Position numbers and translations under genes: made by a program. DNA of 64,000 nucleotides from JANQRX01 sp963663975 (GTDB taxonomy: Bacteria; Pseudomonadota; Alphaproteobacteria; Rhizobiales; Kaistiaceae): positions 56,549 through 120,548 of the forward strand of contig CAXXRA010000013.1 of NCBI GenBank assembly GCA_963663975.2, read 5' to 3'. The notes under the pieces are model-generated. The model did not search any database, was not told the origin of the DNA, and was given only the letters and a program-made list of their open reading frames with translations. Shown here piece by piece: positions 54,573-62,490 of the stretch; position 1 is the first letter of the stretch; each line of letters opens with the position of its first letter.

Positions 54573-55340
54573 ATGACCGACAACTTCGCCACCTATCCCA
54601 GCCTTGCCGGGGCGACGGTGTTCATCACCGGCGGCGCATCGGGAATCGGTGCCGAGATCGTTCGCGCCTTTGCCGCGCAGCGGGCGCGGATCGGCATCAT
54701 CGACCTCGACGCGGTCGGCGGTCAGGCGGCCGCCGAGGGCTTGGCGGAAGACGGCATCGAGGCGGCGTTCGAGGCCTGCGACCTGCGCGATATCGATGCC
54801 TTGCGGCGGGCCTTCGCGTCCCTCCACGAGCGCCTGGGGCCAGCGGCGGTGCTAGTCAACAACGCCGCCCGCGATGATCGCCATGACTGGCGGGAGGTGA
54901 CCGCCGACTATTTCGACGAGCGGATGGCCAACAATCTGCGCCACATGTTCTTTGCCATCCAGGCGGTGGCGCCGGGCATGATCGCCGGCGGTGGCGGTTC
55001 GATCATCAATCTCGGCTCCAATTCGTGGTGGGAGGCCGGCGGCGGATTCCCGGTCTATGCCACGGCCAAGGCGGCCGTCCACGGGCTCCCCCGGACCATG
55101 GCGCGCGACCTTGGCGGTGATCGCATCCGGGTCAACACCGTTGTCCCCGGTTGGATCATGACCGAGCGGCAGAAGACCAAATGGGCGACGCCGGAGGCGC
55201 TGGAGAAGCATCGCGCCCGGCAATGCCTGCCCGATCTGATCGAACCGGTCTATGTGGCCAGGATGGTGGTCTTCCTGGCCTCCGACGACGCGGCGATGTG
55301 CACCGCCAACAACTACATGGTCGAAGCGGGCTCGATCTAG
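54573..55340 (+). CDS. Short-chain dehydrogenase/reductase (sugar dehydrogenase-like)
   Basis: 255 residues. Cofactor motif TGGASGIG, NNAA (VLVNNAARDD), catalytic Ser in INLGSNSWW, and YATAK for Tyr and Lys. The N-terminus FATYPSLAGATVFITGGASG and the C-terminal MCTANNYMVEAGS resemble D-xylose 1-dehydrogenase-type SDRs that oxidise aldoses to lactones. Its place after the sugar transporter supports a catabolic role. Confidence 0.85.
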   Translation: MTDNFATYPSLAGATVFITGGASGIGAEIVRAFAAQRARIGIIDLDAVGGQAAAEGLAEDGIEAAFEACDLRDIDALRRAFASLHERLGPAAVLVNNAARDDRHDWREVTADYFDERMANNLRHMFFAIQAVAPGMIAGGGGSIINLGSNSWWEAGGGFPVYATAKAAVHGLPRTMARDLGGDRIRVNTVVPGWIMTERQKTKWATPEALEKHRARQCLPDLIEPVYVARMVVFLASDDAAMCTANNYMVEAGSI

Positions 55341-55402
55341 ATTTCGTGAAAACGGACGCGAACCGGCGCTCGACGATTTTTCAGGAAGGCAGGGCTTCAC
55401 CA

Positions 55403-56167
55403 ATGTCCGACCTATTTTCACTGACCGGCAAGACCGCGCTGGTCACCGGCTCGTCGCGTGGCCTCGGCTACGCCATCGCCGAAGCGCTCGCCTGCCACGG
55501 CGCCACCGTCGCCCTCAACAGCCGCAAGGCCGGCGACATCGAGCAGGCCGCCGAGAGGCTGCGTTCATCCGGCTTCGACATCCGCAGCCTCCCTTTCGAT
55601 GTCAACGATGCCGATGCGGCAACGGCGGCCATCGGCGAACTGGCGGCCGAGGAGGGCGGCCTGGATATTCTGGTCAACAATGCCGGCATCCAGCACCGGC
55701 GGCCGCTGACCGAATGGCAGGACGCCGATTTCGAGCGGGTGATCGCGGTCAATCTGACCGCTTGCTTCCGACTGTGCCGTGAGGCCGCGCGGGTCATGGT
55801 GGGCCAAAAATCCGGGCGGATCATCAATACCGGATCGATGGGTGCCACTGTGGCGCGGCCGACCATCCACGCCGACATCGCCGCCAAGGCCGGTCTGCAG
55901 GGGATGACGCGCTCGCTGGCGGCCGAACTCGGGCCTGAGGGCATCACGGTCAATGCCATCGCGCCCGTCTATTTTGCCACCGAACTGAACCAGGCGCTCC
56001 TCGACGCTGCTGAGTTCAGCGCCTGGGTCGAAGGCCGCACCCCGCTCGGCCGCTGGGGCGAGCCCACCGAAATCGGCGGCGCAGTGGTGTTTCTGGCCTC
56101 CGAGGCCGGTTCCTACGTCAACGGTCACGTCCTTGCCGTCGACGGCGGCATGTCCGTGACGCTGTAG
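55403..56167 (+). CDS. Short-chain dehydrogenase (gluconate 5-dehydrogenase-like)
   Basis: 254 residues from ATG 55403, with aggaaggcaggg upstream. Cofactor motif TGSSRGLG, NNAG, catalytic Ser in INTGSMGATV; the Tyr position of the YxxxK motif is replaced: the segment reads TIHADIAAKAGLQ, so Ala/Asp-Ile-Ala stands where Tyr is expected. Overall it resembles gluconate 5-dehydrogenases (MSDLFSLTGKTALVTGSSRG; HRRPLTEW). Tyr loss would weaken or abolish normal SDR catalysis. Confidence 0.82.
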   Translation: MSDLFSLTGKTALVTGSSRGLGYAIAEALACHGATVALNSRKAGDIEQAAERLRSSGFDIRSLPFDVNDADAATAAIGELAAEEGGLDILVNNAGIQHRRPLTEWQDADFERVIAVNLTACFRLCREAARVMVGQKSGRIINTGSMGATVARPTIHADIAAKAGLQGMTRSLAAELGPEGITVNAIAPVYFATELNQALLDAAEFSAWVEGRTPLGRWGEPTEIGGAVVFLASEAGSYVNGHVLAVDGGMSVTL

Positions 56168-56328
56168 AAGCGCCGGGCCGCCTCTCCACAGAGGAGGGCG
56201 GCCAGCGGCCGCCGGCGTCTCCCACGGGGCAGGCTGAACTCGAGCACCGAACGCAAATTAACCTTTCATTAACCATACTTCCGCTAGGGAAATGGTAATC
56301 GATTCGGTCGCGCAAGCGGGGTTACTCG

Positions 56329-56544
56329 GTGAGTGACGAAACGGTTCGCGGACATCCACCGCTGTACGCCATCGGCGCGGGGTTCGAGTTCAGTCTGGCT
56401 ATGGCGGTCAACCGAATTACAGTTCCCGCTGCGATCGTCACCGTCAGAGCTTATGATGGTGAGACAGAGCGCGAGGCGTTGGAGCGCCACGGCATCGACC
56501 CCGACGAGCCCGGCCCGGCACCGTTGTTTCTCCATTTGGATTAG
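56329..56544 (+). CDS. Small hypothetical protein
   Basis: 71 residues from GTG 56329: MSDETVRGHPPLYAIGAGFE, a hydrophobic middle and an acidic C-terminus with PDEPGPAPLFLHLD. No family recognised and no strong ribosome-binding site, so it is only a plausible gene. It lies between the SDR genes and the convergent rhomboid gene. Confidence 0.4.
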   Translation: MSDETVRGHPPLYAIGAGFEFSLAMAVNRITVPAAIVTVRAYDGETEREALERHGIDPDEPGPAPLFLHLD

Positions 56545-56619
56545 CAGAGTGACGCCCGATCAGGGGTGACGCCGTCGGGCAATGGCGAGCGACAGGTCGC
56601 CTTCCTGTGGCCGCGGCGG

Positions 56620-57531
56620 TCAGGGGCCGGCGGCGCCAAACGCCCACAGCCACGAGCCGGCGAACAGCACCAGCGCCGATCCGCCGAACAGCACTTGGAC
56701 ATTCCACGCCCTGGGAATCGCTGGGGCGGTCAACAGCAACCCGGCGCCGAACGCGGAGCCGGCGATGAAGCCGGCGACGTGGGCGCCGAAATCCGTGCGC
56801 ACACCGCTGAATCCGAGAAAGCTCAACAACGCGACCCCGGCTGCCAGCGGCAGCCATCGCCGGAACCCTTTCTTCCACAACGATGCCTGCGGTTTCAGGT
56901 TGAGCACCGCCAGGATGCCGATCGCGGCAAACACCGCCGTCGAGGCGCCGACGGCGGTGTGGGTGACCGGCTGGACGAGGGCGTTGAGCCAATTACCGAG
57001 GCCGCCGGCAGCCAGGATCGTCAGCCAGCCGAGACCGGCGCCGAGAATCTGAGCCAGAAAAATCCCGAACACGGCGCCCATGAACAGATTGGCGAAGAGG
57101 TGGGCGATGTCGGCGTGAAGGCCGAGCGCGGTCACCACCCGCCACCACTCTCCCTCGGCGATGAGGCCGGCCTGGAGTGCGCCGGCCGAAAACCATTCCT
57201 GAGAGAACCCCTGGCGGCGCGATACGGCAAAGAGGGCCACCAGAACGGCACAATAGATCAGCGCCGCCGGGACCCCGTCGCGCAATTCCGGCTCTGGCGC
57301 CCGGCTTGGATAGGGGCGACGGTTCTCCCGGGCGAAGGCGGCAAGCTCGCGGCGCGCAGGCACAACGTCGGGCGAGGCGACCAACAACGCGACCCCGCCG
57401 TCGGCTTCGATGAGTTGGTAGTCGATCCCCACCGCCGTCAGCACCAGCGCGTATTGTTGGAACTCGCGGCGCGCGCCGAAGCGCGCGATCTCGACCCAGT
57501 CGTCGTCGCTGTCGTCCAGCGCGTCGTTCAA
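56620..57531 (-). CDS. Rhomboid-family intramembrane serine protease
   Basis: 303 residues. A soluble N-terminal region (~95 residues) precedes six helices. Rhomboid motifs: EWWRVVTALGLHADIAHLFA with the N-x-x-F segment (ANLFMG), catalytic Ser in VGASTAVFA (G-x-S), and catalytic His in FGAHVAGF. It would cleave membrane-protein helices; substrate unknown. Confidence 0.88.
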   Translation of the reverse strand: MNDALDDSDDDWVEIARFGARREFQQYALVLTAVGIDYQLIEADGGVALLVASPDVVPARRELAAFARENRRPYPSRAPEPELRDGVPAALIYCAVLVALFAVSRRQGFSQEWFSAGALQAGLIAEGEWWRVVTALGLHADIAHLFANLFMGAVFGIFLAQILGAGLGWLTILAAGGLGNWLNALVQPVTHTAVGASTAVFAAIGILAVLNLKPQASLWKKGFRRWLPLAAGVALLSFLGFSGVRTDFGAHVAGFIAGSAFGAGLLLTAPAIPRAWNVQVLFGGSALVLFAGSWLWAFGAAGP

Positions 57532-57856
57532 GTAATGCCGCCCTTCCGTTGCCGGTGTGTCGAGGTTCGGTCGCGGTCGCTTCCCCTAGATAGGGCATCG
57601 GCGTGCGGTGCGTAACCGGGGGCGGTGGTGGCAGTCACGGGAGGGCGGGCCGTGACGGTGATCGGGCGTGCGGACGATTGCCGCGACAAGCATCACGCGA
57701 AACGCCGGGTGGTTGGTTGAGGTCGTCCGTCTGAGCCGGCTCGGCGACCAGCGCCAACACATTCCGAGGGAAAACCCAAGATCGTCCTAGCCGAAACTTG
57801 CAACCCGAACGGGTTTGGCGGATAACAGTGGCCCAACGATCGTTGGAGGCGAGATA
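57532..57856. other. Spacer at the left edge of the prophage patchwork
   Basis: 325 bp with no supported gene. The first ~60 bp should hold the rhomboid promoter. From about 57640 the sequence changes character, and ggaggcg before 57857 is the ribosome-binding site of the next gene. The junction of chromosome and prophage-derived DNA is probably here. Confidence 0.35.
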
Positions 57857-58102
57857 ATGGCGGCCAAAGAGCGCGTCCACCGCGAGCGGGAGGACGAGGG
57901 CGAAGTCGATGCTTGCGATCTGGATTTCACAGAAGCCGATGCCACACCTGACGCTGGACTGCCAGCGGCGGCGGGTGGTGTTGAGCGACACACCGACGAT
58001 CAGAGCATAACCGACGAAGTTGACGGTTGTGATCTGGATTTCAACCAAACCACGGCGACCGGTGATGAGGGGTTGCCCGTGGCCGTAGGAGGAGTGGCGT
58101 GA
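57857..58102 (+). CDS. Small acidic protein with two CDLDF...GLPxAxGGV repeats
   Basis: 81 residues from ATG 57857 with ggaggcgag 4 nt upstream. Two copies of a ~27-residue unit: VDACDLDFTEADATPDAGLP+AAAGGVE and VDGCDLDFNQTTATGDEGLP+VAVGGVA, separated by a short linker. Each unit has one Cys and ends in a double-glycine-like tail. It precedes a phage-type amidase gene by 1 bp, so it is presumably part of a lysis or structural module. No family recognised with certainty; a leader-peptide-like role is only speculation. Confidence 0.65.
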   Translation: MAAKERVHREREDEGEVDACDLDFTEADATPDAGLPAAAGGVERHTDDQSITDEVDGCDLDFNQTTATGDEGLPVAVGGVA

Positions 58103-58103
58103 G

Positions 58104-58451
58104 ATGGCCTTCTCGCTGACTTGGTTGCCGGAGGTGCTGGAAGATGCGGGTCTCAAGGTCGCAGAGCAGCCCGGATGGCGCACGCGGGGGCGCCGGGAAA
58201 TCGGACCCGTCAAGGGTGTGATATGCCACCATACCGCCGGAGGATTGACCGGGATCATGCCGAGCCTTGGCGTGTTGATCGACGGTCTGCCACAACTCAA
58301 CGGTCCCTTGTCACAGCTGGGTCTAGGCCGTGACGGTACCTTTTTTGTGATTGCGGCAGGACTACCTATCCGGTTGCACCCCGCCGATCCCTGCGGTTTG
58401 CGGGCGAAAGTTTGCATCCATGGCAACAACGTGGCAATTTTCCGCCCATGA
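58104..58451 (+). pseudogene. N-acetylmuramoyl-L-alanine amidase, truncated
   Basis: The first ~88 residues match amidase_2 endolysins: PVKGVICHHTAGGLTGIMPS with a zinc His, GVLIDGLPQLNGPLSQLGLG, RDGTFFVIAAG. After that the family sequence (R-x-N-H-A-G...) is replaced by an unrelated 28-residue tail, so the second His and the rest of the catalytic site are lost. Phage endolysin relic. Confidence 0.75.
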
Positions 58452-59548
58452 TTAACCCGCTTTTCGATCCCTTGGTGACGACGCGGGAGCGCCAGCGCAG
58501 CGCGCTCGACGGCGGCAACGTCCCTTGCATGTACCGGGGCGCCGGCGGCGAGATATGCCGCGAGGTCGCACGGCGGGGCGTCGGCGCCGAACGGCGCTGC
58601 GAACGGCACTACTTCGCCAACCGGATAGCCCTGGCGGCTCGATACAGGCGGCGGGGGCTATGCCGGTGCGGCCGCCCCCCCATGGCTGGCCTGACCTGCC
58701 ACGGCCAGCCCTGGCGGTCCTGCCGGCGCTGCAACGAGACCGATAGGCGGGGTTGTGCCGCCAAGCTGGCGAAGCGCGAGCCCTGGCGACGTCTCCGGGC
58801 GATCATGCCGGCGGAGTTTCGCCGCTACGGCCTGGTACATGGCGCCCGCTTGTGGCGCGCCGAGATCGTCTTGCGGCAAGCCCAGCTCGACATGGAGCGC
58901 GCCGCCGAGGAACGGGCCGTGAAGCGCCGCGCCCGCGCCCATGCCCCGTTGAATGAGCGGCAAGCCGCGTTCGTGCGCGCCTATGTGCTGACTGGCAACG
59001 CGGCCGGATCGTACCGCGAGGCGGGATACACCGCCCGGCCGAATGTCGCCAAGGTCGAGGGCTATTGGATGAGGCGGCGGCCCCACGTCAAGCTGGCAAT
59101 CGCCGAGCTGCGCGCCGCACGTCAAGCCGAGCGCGATTCCGAGATCGAGCTGGCCGAAGACAAGCGCCGAGCCGAATTGGTCGCGCTCGTGATTCCGATT
59201 GCCCTGTCACGGCCGCCGCACTCGCGGATTGGGAAAATGGCGCGCCGGATCGTCGGCTTGTGCGCTTGCGGCGCCGAGCCTGATATCGGGTTCACCACTT
59301 GCGGCCGGTGCCGGGCGAAGGGTGCCGCCGCGTCACGCCGGGCTCGCGCCATGCCGGACGCTCGATCACGCGAGCGCGAGCTGGGCCGGCACGCCTGGCG
59401 CGCCCTGGCCGGTGTCCGTGAAACTGAACGGGCTCGGCGGATAGCGGATCGCTCGGCAAGGCTTGAGGCCGGTCGCGCCGCCGAGGTCGCCGTGCTCGAC
59501 CGAAAGGCTCTTGTCGTCTTCGCCGAAATAGACCGGATCGCGGCTTAG
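58448..59548 (+). CDS. Phage terminase small subunit-like protein with Cys-rich modules
   Basis: 366 residues. The central segment LNERQAAFVRAYVLTGNAAG, SYREAGYTARPNVAKVEGYW and HVKLAIAELRAAR is the terminase small-subunit DNA-binding domain. Before and after it lie two putative zinc-binding modules: GLCRCGRPPMAGLTCHGQPW with CRRC following, and GLCACGAEPDIGFTTCGRCR. The rest is Arg-rich. No large terminase subunit is present in the window, so it is a stranded prophage gene. ATG 58448 overlaps the amidase remnant by 4 bp. Confidence 0.65.
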   Translation: MINPLFDPLVTTRERQRSALDGGNVPCMYRGAGGEICREVARRGVGAERRCERHYFANRIALAARYRRRGLCRCGRPPMAGLTCHGQPWRSCRRCNETDRRGCAAKLAKREPWRRLRAIMPAEFRRYGLVHGARLWRAEIVLRQAQLDMERAAEERAVKRRARAHAPLNERQAAFVRAYVLTGNAAGSYREAGYTARPNVAKVEGYWMRRRPHVKLAIAELRAARQAERDSEIELAEDKRRAELVALVIPIALSRPPHSRIGKMARRIVGLCACGAEPDIGFTTCGRCRAKGAAASRRARAMPDARSRERELGRHAWRALAGVRETERARRIADRSARLEAGRAAEVAVLDRKALVVFAEIDRIAA

Positions 59549-59754
59549 GCGGCGGACGGCTCGACCAACCGAGATTCGAGCCATTCATTCAACGCGGCGC
59601 CGGAATAGATCACGCGGCTACCGATTTTCAGATAAGCCGGACCCTTGCCCTTGCTTCGCCAAACCCGCAGCGTTTGGGATTTGACGAGCGCCGCCAACTT
59701 CGGATCGGCTGGCCGATAGAATGCGTCGGGGGCGAAATGTGAGATCGTAGTCAT
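59545..59754 (-). CDS. AlpA/excisionase-like DNA-binding protein
   Basis: 69 residues from ATG 59754. A compact winged helix-turn-helix: KLAALVKSQTLRVWRSKGKG, PAYLKIGSRVIYSGAALNEW. The pattern L-x-x-W-R-x-x-G-x-G-P-x-x-x-K-x-G is typical of AlpA/Xis-type proteins of prophages and islands. It overlaps the terminase-like gene end by 4 bp and is convergent with it; its upstream region is cut by the IS21 fragment. Confidence 0.75.
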   Translation of the reverse strand: MTTISHFAPDAFYRPADPKLAALVKSQTLRVWRSKGKGPAYLKIGSRVIYSGAALNEWLESRLVEPSAA

Positions 59755-59786
59755 GTGGAACGGTTCTCGTTTCAAGTTTGGGGAAA

Positions 59787-60335
59787 CGTCCGCCAGGTTG
59801 CCAACGGCCAAGGAGCTGGGCCGACTTCGACTTCGCCGCCTCGCCAGTCAACGAGCCCCTGATCCAGGAGCTCGCCGGCGGCGGCTTCCTGGAGGGCAAG
59901 CGCAACATCGTGCTGGTCGGCGGCACCGGCACCGGCAAGACCCATCTCGCCGTCGCCATCGCGCGCTCCTGCATCCGCAAGGGCGCCCGGGGCCGCTGCT
60001 ACAACGTCGTCGACCTGGTCAACCACCTCGAGGCCGAGCTCCGCGCCGGACGCCAGGGCCGCACCGCAGATCAGCTTGTACGCCGCGACTTCGTCATCCT
60101 CGACGAACTCGGCTACCTGCCCTTCGCCCAGGCCGGCGGGCAGCTGCTCTTCCACCTCATGAGCCGGCTCTACGAGCGCACCTCTATCGTCATCACCACC
60201 AACCTCGCCTTCGGCGAATGGCCATCCGTCTTCGGCGACCCCAAGATGACCACAGCCCTGCTCGACCGTCTCACCCATCATTGCGAGATCATCGAGACCG
60301 GCAACGAGAGCTGGCGCTTCAAGAACCGCTCCTGA
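59787..60335 (+). pseudogene. istB fragment
   Basis: Residues from about 62 to the end of IstB are encoded (ADFDFAASPVNEPLIQELAG, Walker A GGTGTGKTH, stop at 60333-60335). The 5' part is absent and a one-base insertion lies near the junction. The ATPase core is intact in sequence but has no proper start. Confidence 0.85.
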
Positions 60336-60482
60336 GCCGCCGCCGGCCGTGCCTGCGGCCCGGTTGCCCCGGTGGGTCAACAGGTACCCCCCCTATTGAC
60401 TACCGGGACAACCTCCGCCGTGCCGCTCAGGGGGGTCAATTTTGCACGCCGATCGGGGGTCAATATTGAAAGCCGTTTGACA
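59787..60482 (+). mobile_element. IS21-family element, right-hand fragment
   Basis: The sequence from 59787 to 60482 matches 44173-44867 of the complete IS21 almost base for base (an extra G near 59820 and one A/G change near the right end). The left three quarters, including istA, are missing. The right end TTTGACA is intact and abuts the outer-membrane protein remnant. Confidence 0.88.
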
Positions 60483-60863
60483 GTGATGGCCAACGCCTAC
60501 GCCGACGTCGCTACCTGGCATGGGCTCACGCCGTATGTCGGCGCCGGAATCGGTGCCTCGTACAATATCATCAGCAATTTCCGCGACAACAACATCATCC
60601 AGGGCGGTGGCGGCCAAGCCGGCACGGCCGGGATGTGGAATCTTGCCTGGGGGCTCCACGGCGGCGTAGGCTTCAATGTAAGCCCCAATGTGGTTGTGGA
60701 TTTTGGTTACAGTTTCCTCAACCTCGGCGACGCCAAGTCCGGCTTGCTGAGGAATCTCGATCCCAACGTAGGCTGCGACACCGACTGCGAGCCGGTGCAT
60801 TTCAAAAAGCTGGTCTCCCACGATTTCAAACTTGCGGTCCGCTACGAGTGGGACAAAAGTTAG
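60483..60863 (+). pseudogene. Outer-membrane beta-barrel protein, 5' end lost
   Basis: Starting at the IS21 edge, about 125 codons encode ANAYADVATWHGLTPYVGAG, GMWNLAWGLHGGVGFNVSPN, VVVDFGYSFLNLGDAKSG and the terminal strand HDFKLAVRYEW. These are the last four or so strands of an Omp25/OmpA-like barrel with amphipathic strands. Signal peptide and first strands are missing. Confidence 0.8.
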
Positions 60864-60929
60864 GTTTTGCGGTTGCTGTAGCGCGCGCGAATATCGAATT
60901 CAGGCGCAAGGTGCACGAGTCCTGCGTGG

Positions 60930-61140
60930 CGTCGCCCGGGCGATCGCCGAGCTGCGGGCCGCACGTCAAGCCGAGCGCCGAGCCGAATCCGGCCGATTCG
61001 AGCCAATCGAGCGCCGCCGCCTTGTCGCAGCCGCGCTCATGCTCGACAAGCGCGAGCACGCCGCCGCCCGTGTCCGCTTCCCAATCGCGCCACGTCCCGG
61101 CCCGCTCGCCGCCGACATGCACCGCGACCTTTTTGCCACT
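60930..61140 (-). pseudogene. Phage DNA-primase-like fragment
   Basis: The minus strand encodes GKKVAVHVGGERAGTWRDWE and GGGVLALVEHERGCDKAAAL, then DWLESAGFG, resembling the zinc/primase region of phage primases. On the plus strand the neighbouring bases (60938-60970) repeat the terminase sequence AIAELRAARQAER, so several phage pieces are joined here. It ends at the hslU fragment. Confidence 0.5.
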
Positions 61141-61612
61141 GATCGAAGGGACCACGGTGGCGACCAAGCACGGACCGGTCAAAACCGACCACATCCTGTT
61201 CATCGCCTCCGGCGCCTTCCACGTCGCCAAGCCGTCGGACATGCTGCCCGAATTGCAGGGCCGTCTGCCGATCCGGGTCGAGTTGCATCCGCTCAGCGAA
61301 GACGATTTCCGACGCATCCTGACCGAGACCGAAGCCAGCCTGATCAAGCAATATGTGGCGCTGATGGATACCGAAGGCCTGACCATCGATTTCACCGACG
61401 ACGCCATCGCCTCGATCGCCGTGTCGATCAACTCCAGTGTCGAAAACATCGGCGCCCGGAGATTGCAGACCGTGATGGAGCGCGTGCTCGACGAGATCAG
61501 CTTTACCGCGGCCGATCAGGCCGGCGAGAGCGTCACCATCGACGCCGATTACGTCGAGGATCACATCGGCGATCTCGCCCGCAACACCGTTCTGTCGCGG
61601 TTCATTCTGTAG
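61137..61612 (+). pseudogene. hslU: HslU (ATP-dependent protease ATPase) C-terminal part
   Basis: From LPLIEGTTVATKHGPVKTDH the frame encodes the last ~155 residues of HslU: the sensor-1 strand ILFIASGAFH, LQGRLPIRVEL, the sensor-2 region NIGARRLQTVMERVLDEISF and the extreme tail ARNTVLSRFIL that inserts into HslV. The first two thirds, including Walker A and B, are missing and replaced by phage sequence. The last join may include an extra T in ccttttt. HslUV cannot be formed from this copy. Confidence 0.88.
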
Positions 61613-61645
61613 TTCCCTTTCGACCAACTGTCGAAAGGGATTCCA
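61610..61645 (+). repeat. Solo MITE-end hairpin at the hslU stop
   Basis: tagttccctttcgaccaact followed by gtcgaaagggattcc forms a 10-bp stem (ccctttcgac / gtcgaaaggg) and matches both inner halves of the CTAG-element termini. It starts at the hslU stop codon. It is either a collapsed copy of the element or a terminator that resembles it. Confidence 0.45.
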
Positions 61646-61659
61646 AGTTCGCTTTGTGG

Positions 61660-62213
61660 TCAGCCGCGACGACACCTGATGCGGACGTAGAGGGCGCCGC
61701 CGCCGCCATGATGCCGTGCCGCCTCGCCGAAGCCGACGACGAACGGCCGTAGGCGGGCCAACCTCAGCCATTTCGGAACCACGCGGCGGAGCACGCCGCG
61801 ATCGCGATCGTCGACCTCGTCCGGACCGTGACGGCGAGCCCTTGCCGGTGATGACCAGAACCAGGCCGGCACCGTCGGCCTGGGTGTCGTGGAGGAAGGC
61901 CGCCAGGCGGCGATGGGCGGCCTCCTGGGTGAGGCCGTGCAGGTCGACCCGCGCATCAATGGTGATGCGCCCGCCGGGCGACCCTGGTGGTCGTGCGCCG
62001 GTCCAGATCGGCGGGCCGAGGGGTTGTGGAGCCGGGTTTGGGCCGAGGCGCACGGATCGGCCGCGACGGTTTGGCGCCTTGCGAAGGTGTCTCCGGCTTC
62101 CGGTCCTCGCCTTCGGCCTCCGGTGCCGGTCGTCCGATCGGCGTCACCTTTTTGGTCACCGACCGCCACAGGCGCAGCTCCTCGGGCGAGGGTGGGCGCG
62201 GACCCCGGCTCAT
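61660..62213 (-). pseudogene. Smr-domain protein, frameshifted
   Basis: N-terminal part from ATG 62213 (MSRGPRPPSPEELRLWRSVT), then in a second frame the Smr domain (ITIDARVDLHGLTQEAAHRR, GLVLVITGKGS), then in a third frame RGVLRRVVPKWLRLARLRPF and AARHHGGGGALYVRIRCRRG to the stop. Frames change near 61975 and 61815. The conserved DLHG and TGKG motifs of the nuclease-like Smr fold are present. The gene is convergent with the hslU remnant; its ATG is one base from MITE copy E. Confidence 0.8.
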
Positions 62214-62214
62214 C

Positions 62215-62490
62215 CTAGAGCCCTTTCGACCAACGCTGAGGCAATTCTGTTTCTGGATTGGGGAGGCGAACCGGCCTCGAAACGATCGACGGGCGATGCC
62301 TCGGCGTCGTTCCAGATTGGTTCGGGGTTGGGCGCCTGCCAGTCGAGAAACCCGAAGGGATGGCCAATTTTGCGCCAATTCCCGCGCCAAGCCTCTCGAC
62401 CGTATCCAGATACGCTCGTCAAACCTTCACGTGAACTCGTCACAAAATCGCTCCGTCAGAATGGCTCGGAGTTGGTCGCAAGGACTCTAG
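62215..62490 (-). repeat. CTAG-ended MITE-like element, copy E
   Basis: 276 bp, reverse orientation: ctagagccctttcgaccaac at 62215 and gttggtcgcaaggactctag ending at 62490. Full-length type like A and B, with the gaacgac/cgatgc block. On the minus strand the end gttggtcgaaagggctctag is followed by g and then the smr ATG. The opposite CTAG (62487-62490) is occupied by the IS427-type element. Confidence 0.85.

Noticed and set aside
57857..58102. Small repeat protein as a confirmed RiPP precursor
   Set aside because: No modification enzyme, protease or transporter gene is nearby; only the sequence pattern hints at it, so it is reported as a hypothetical protein.
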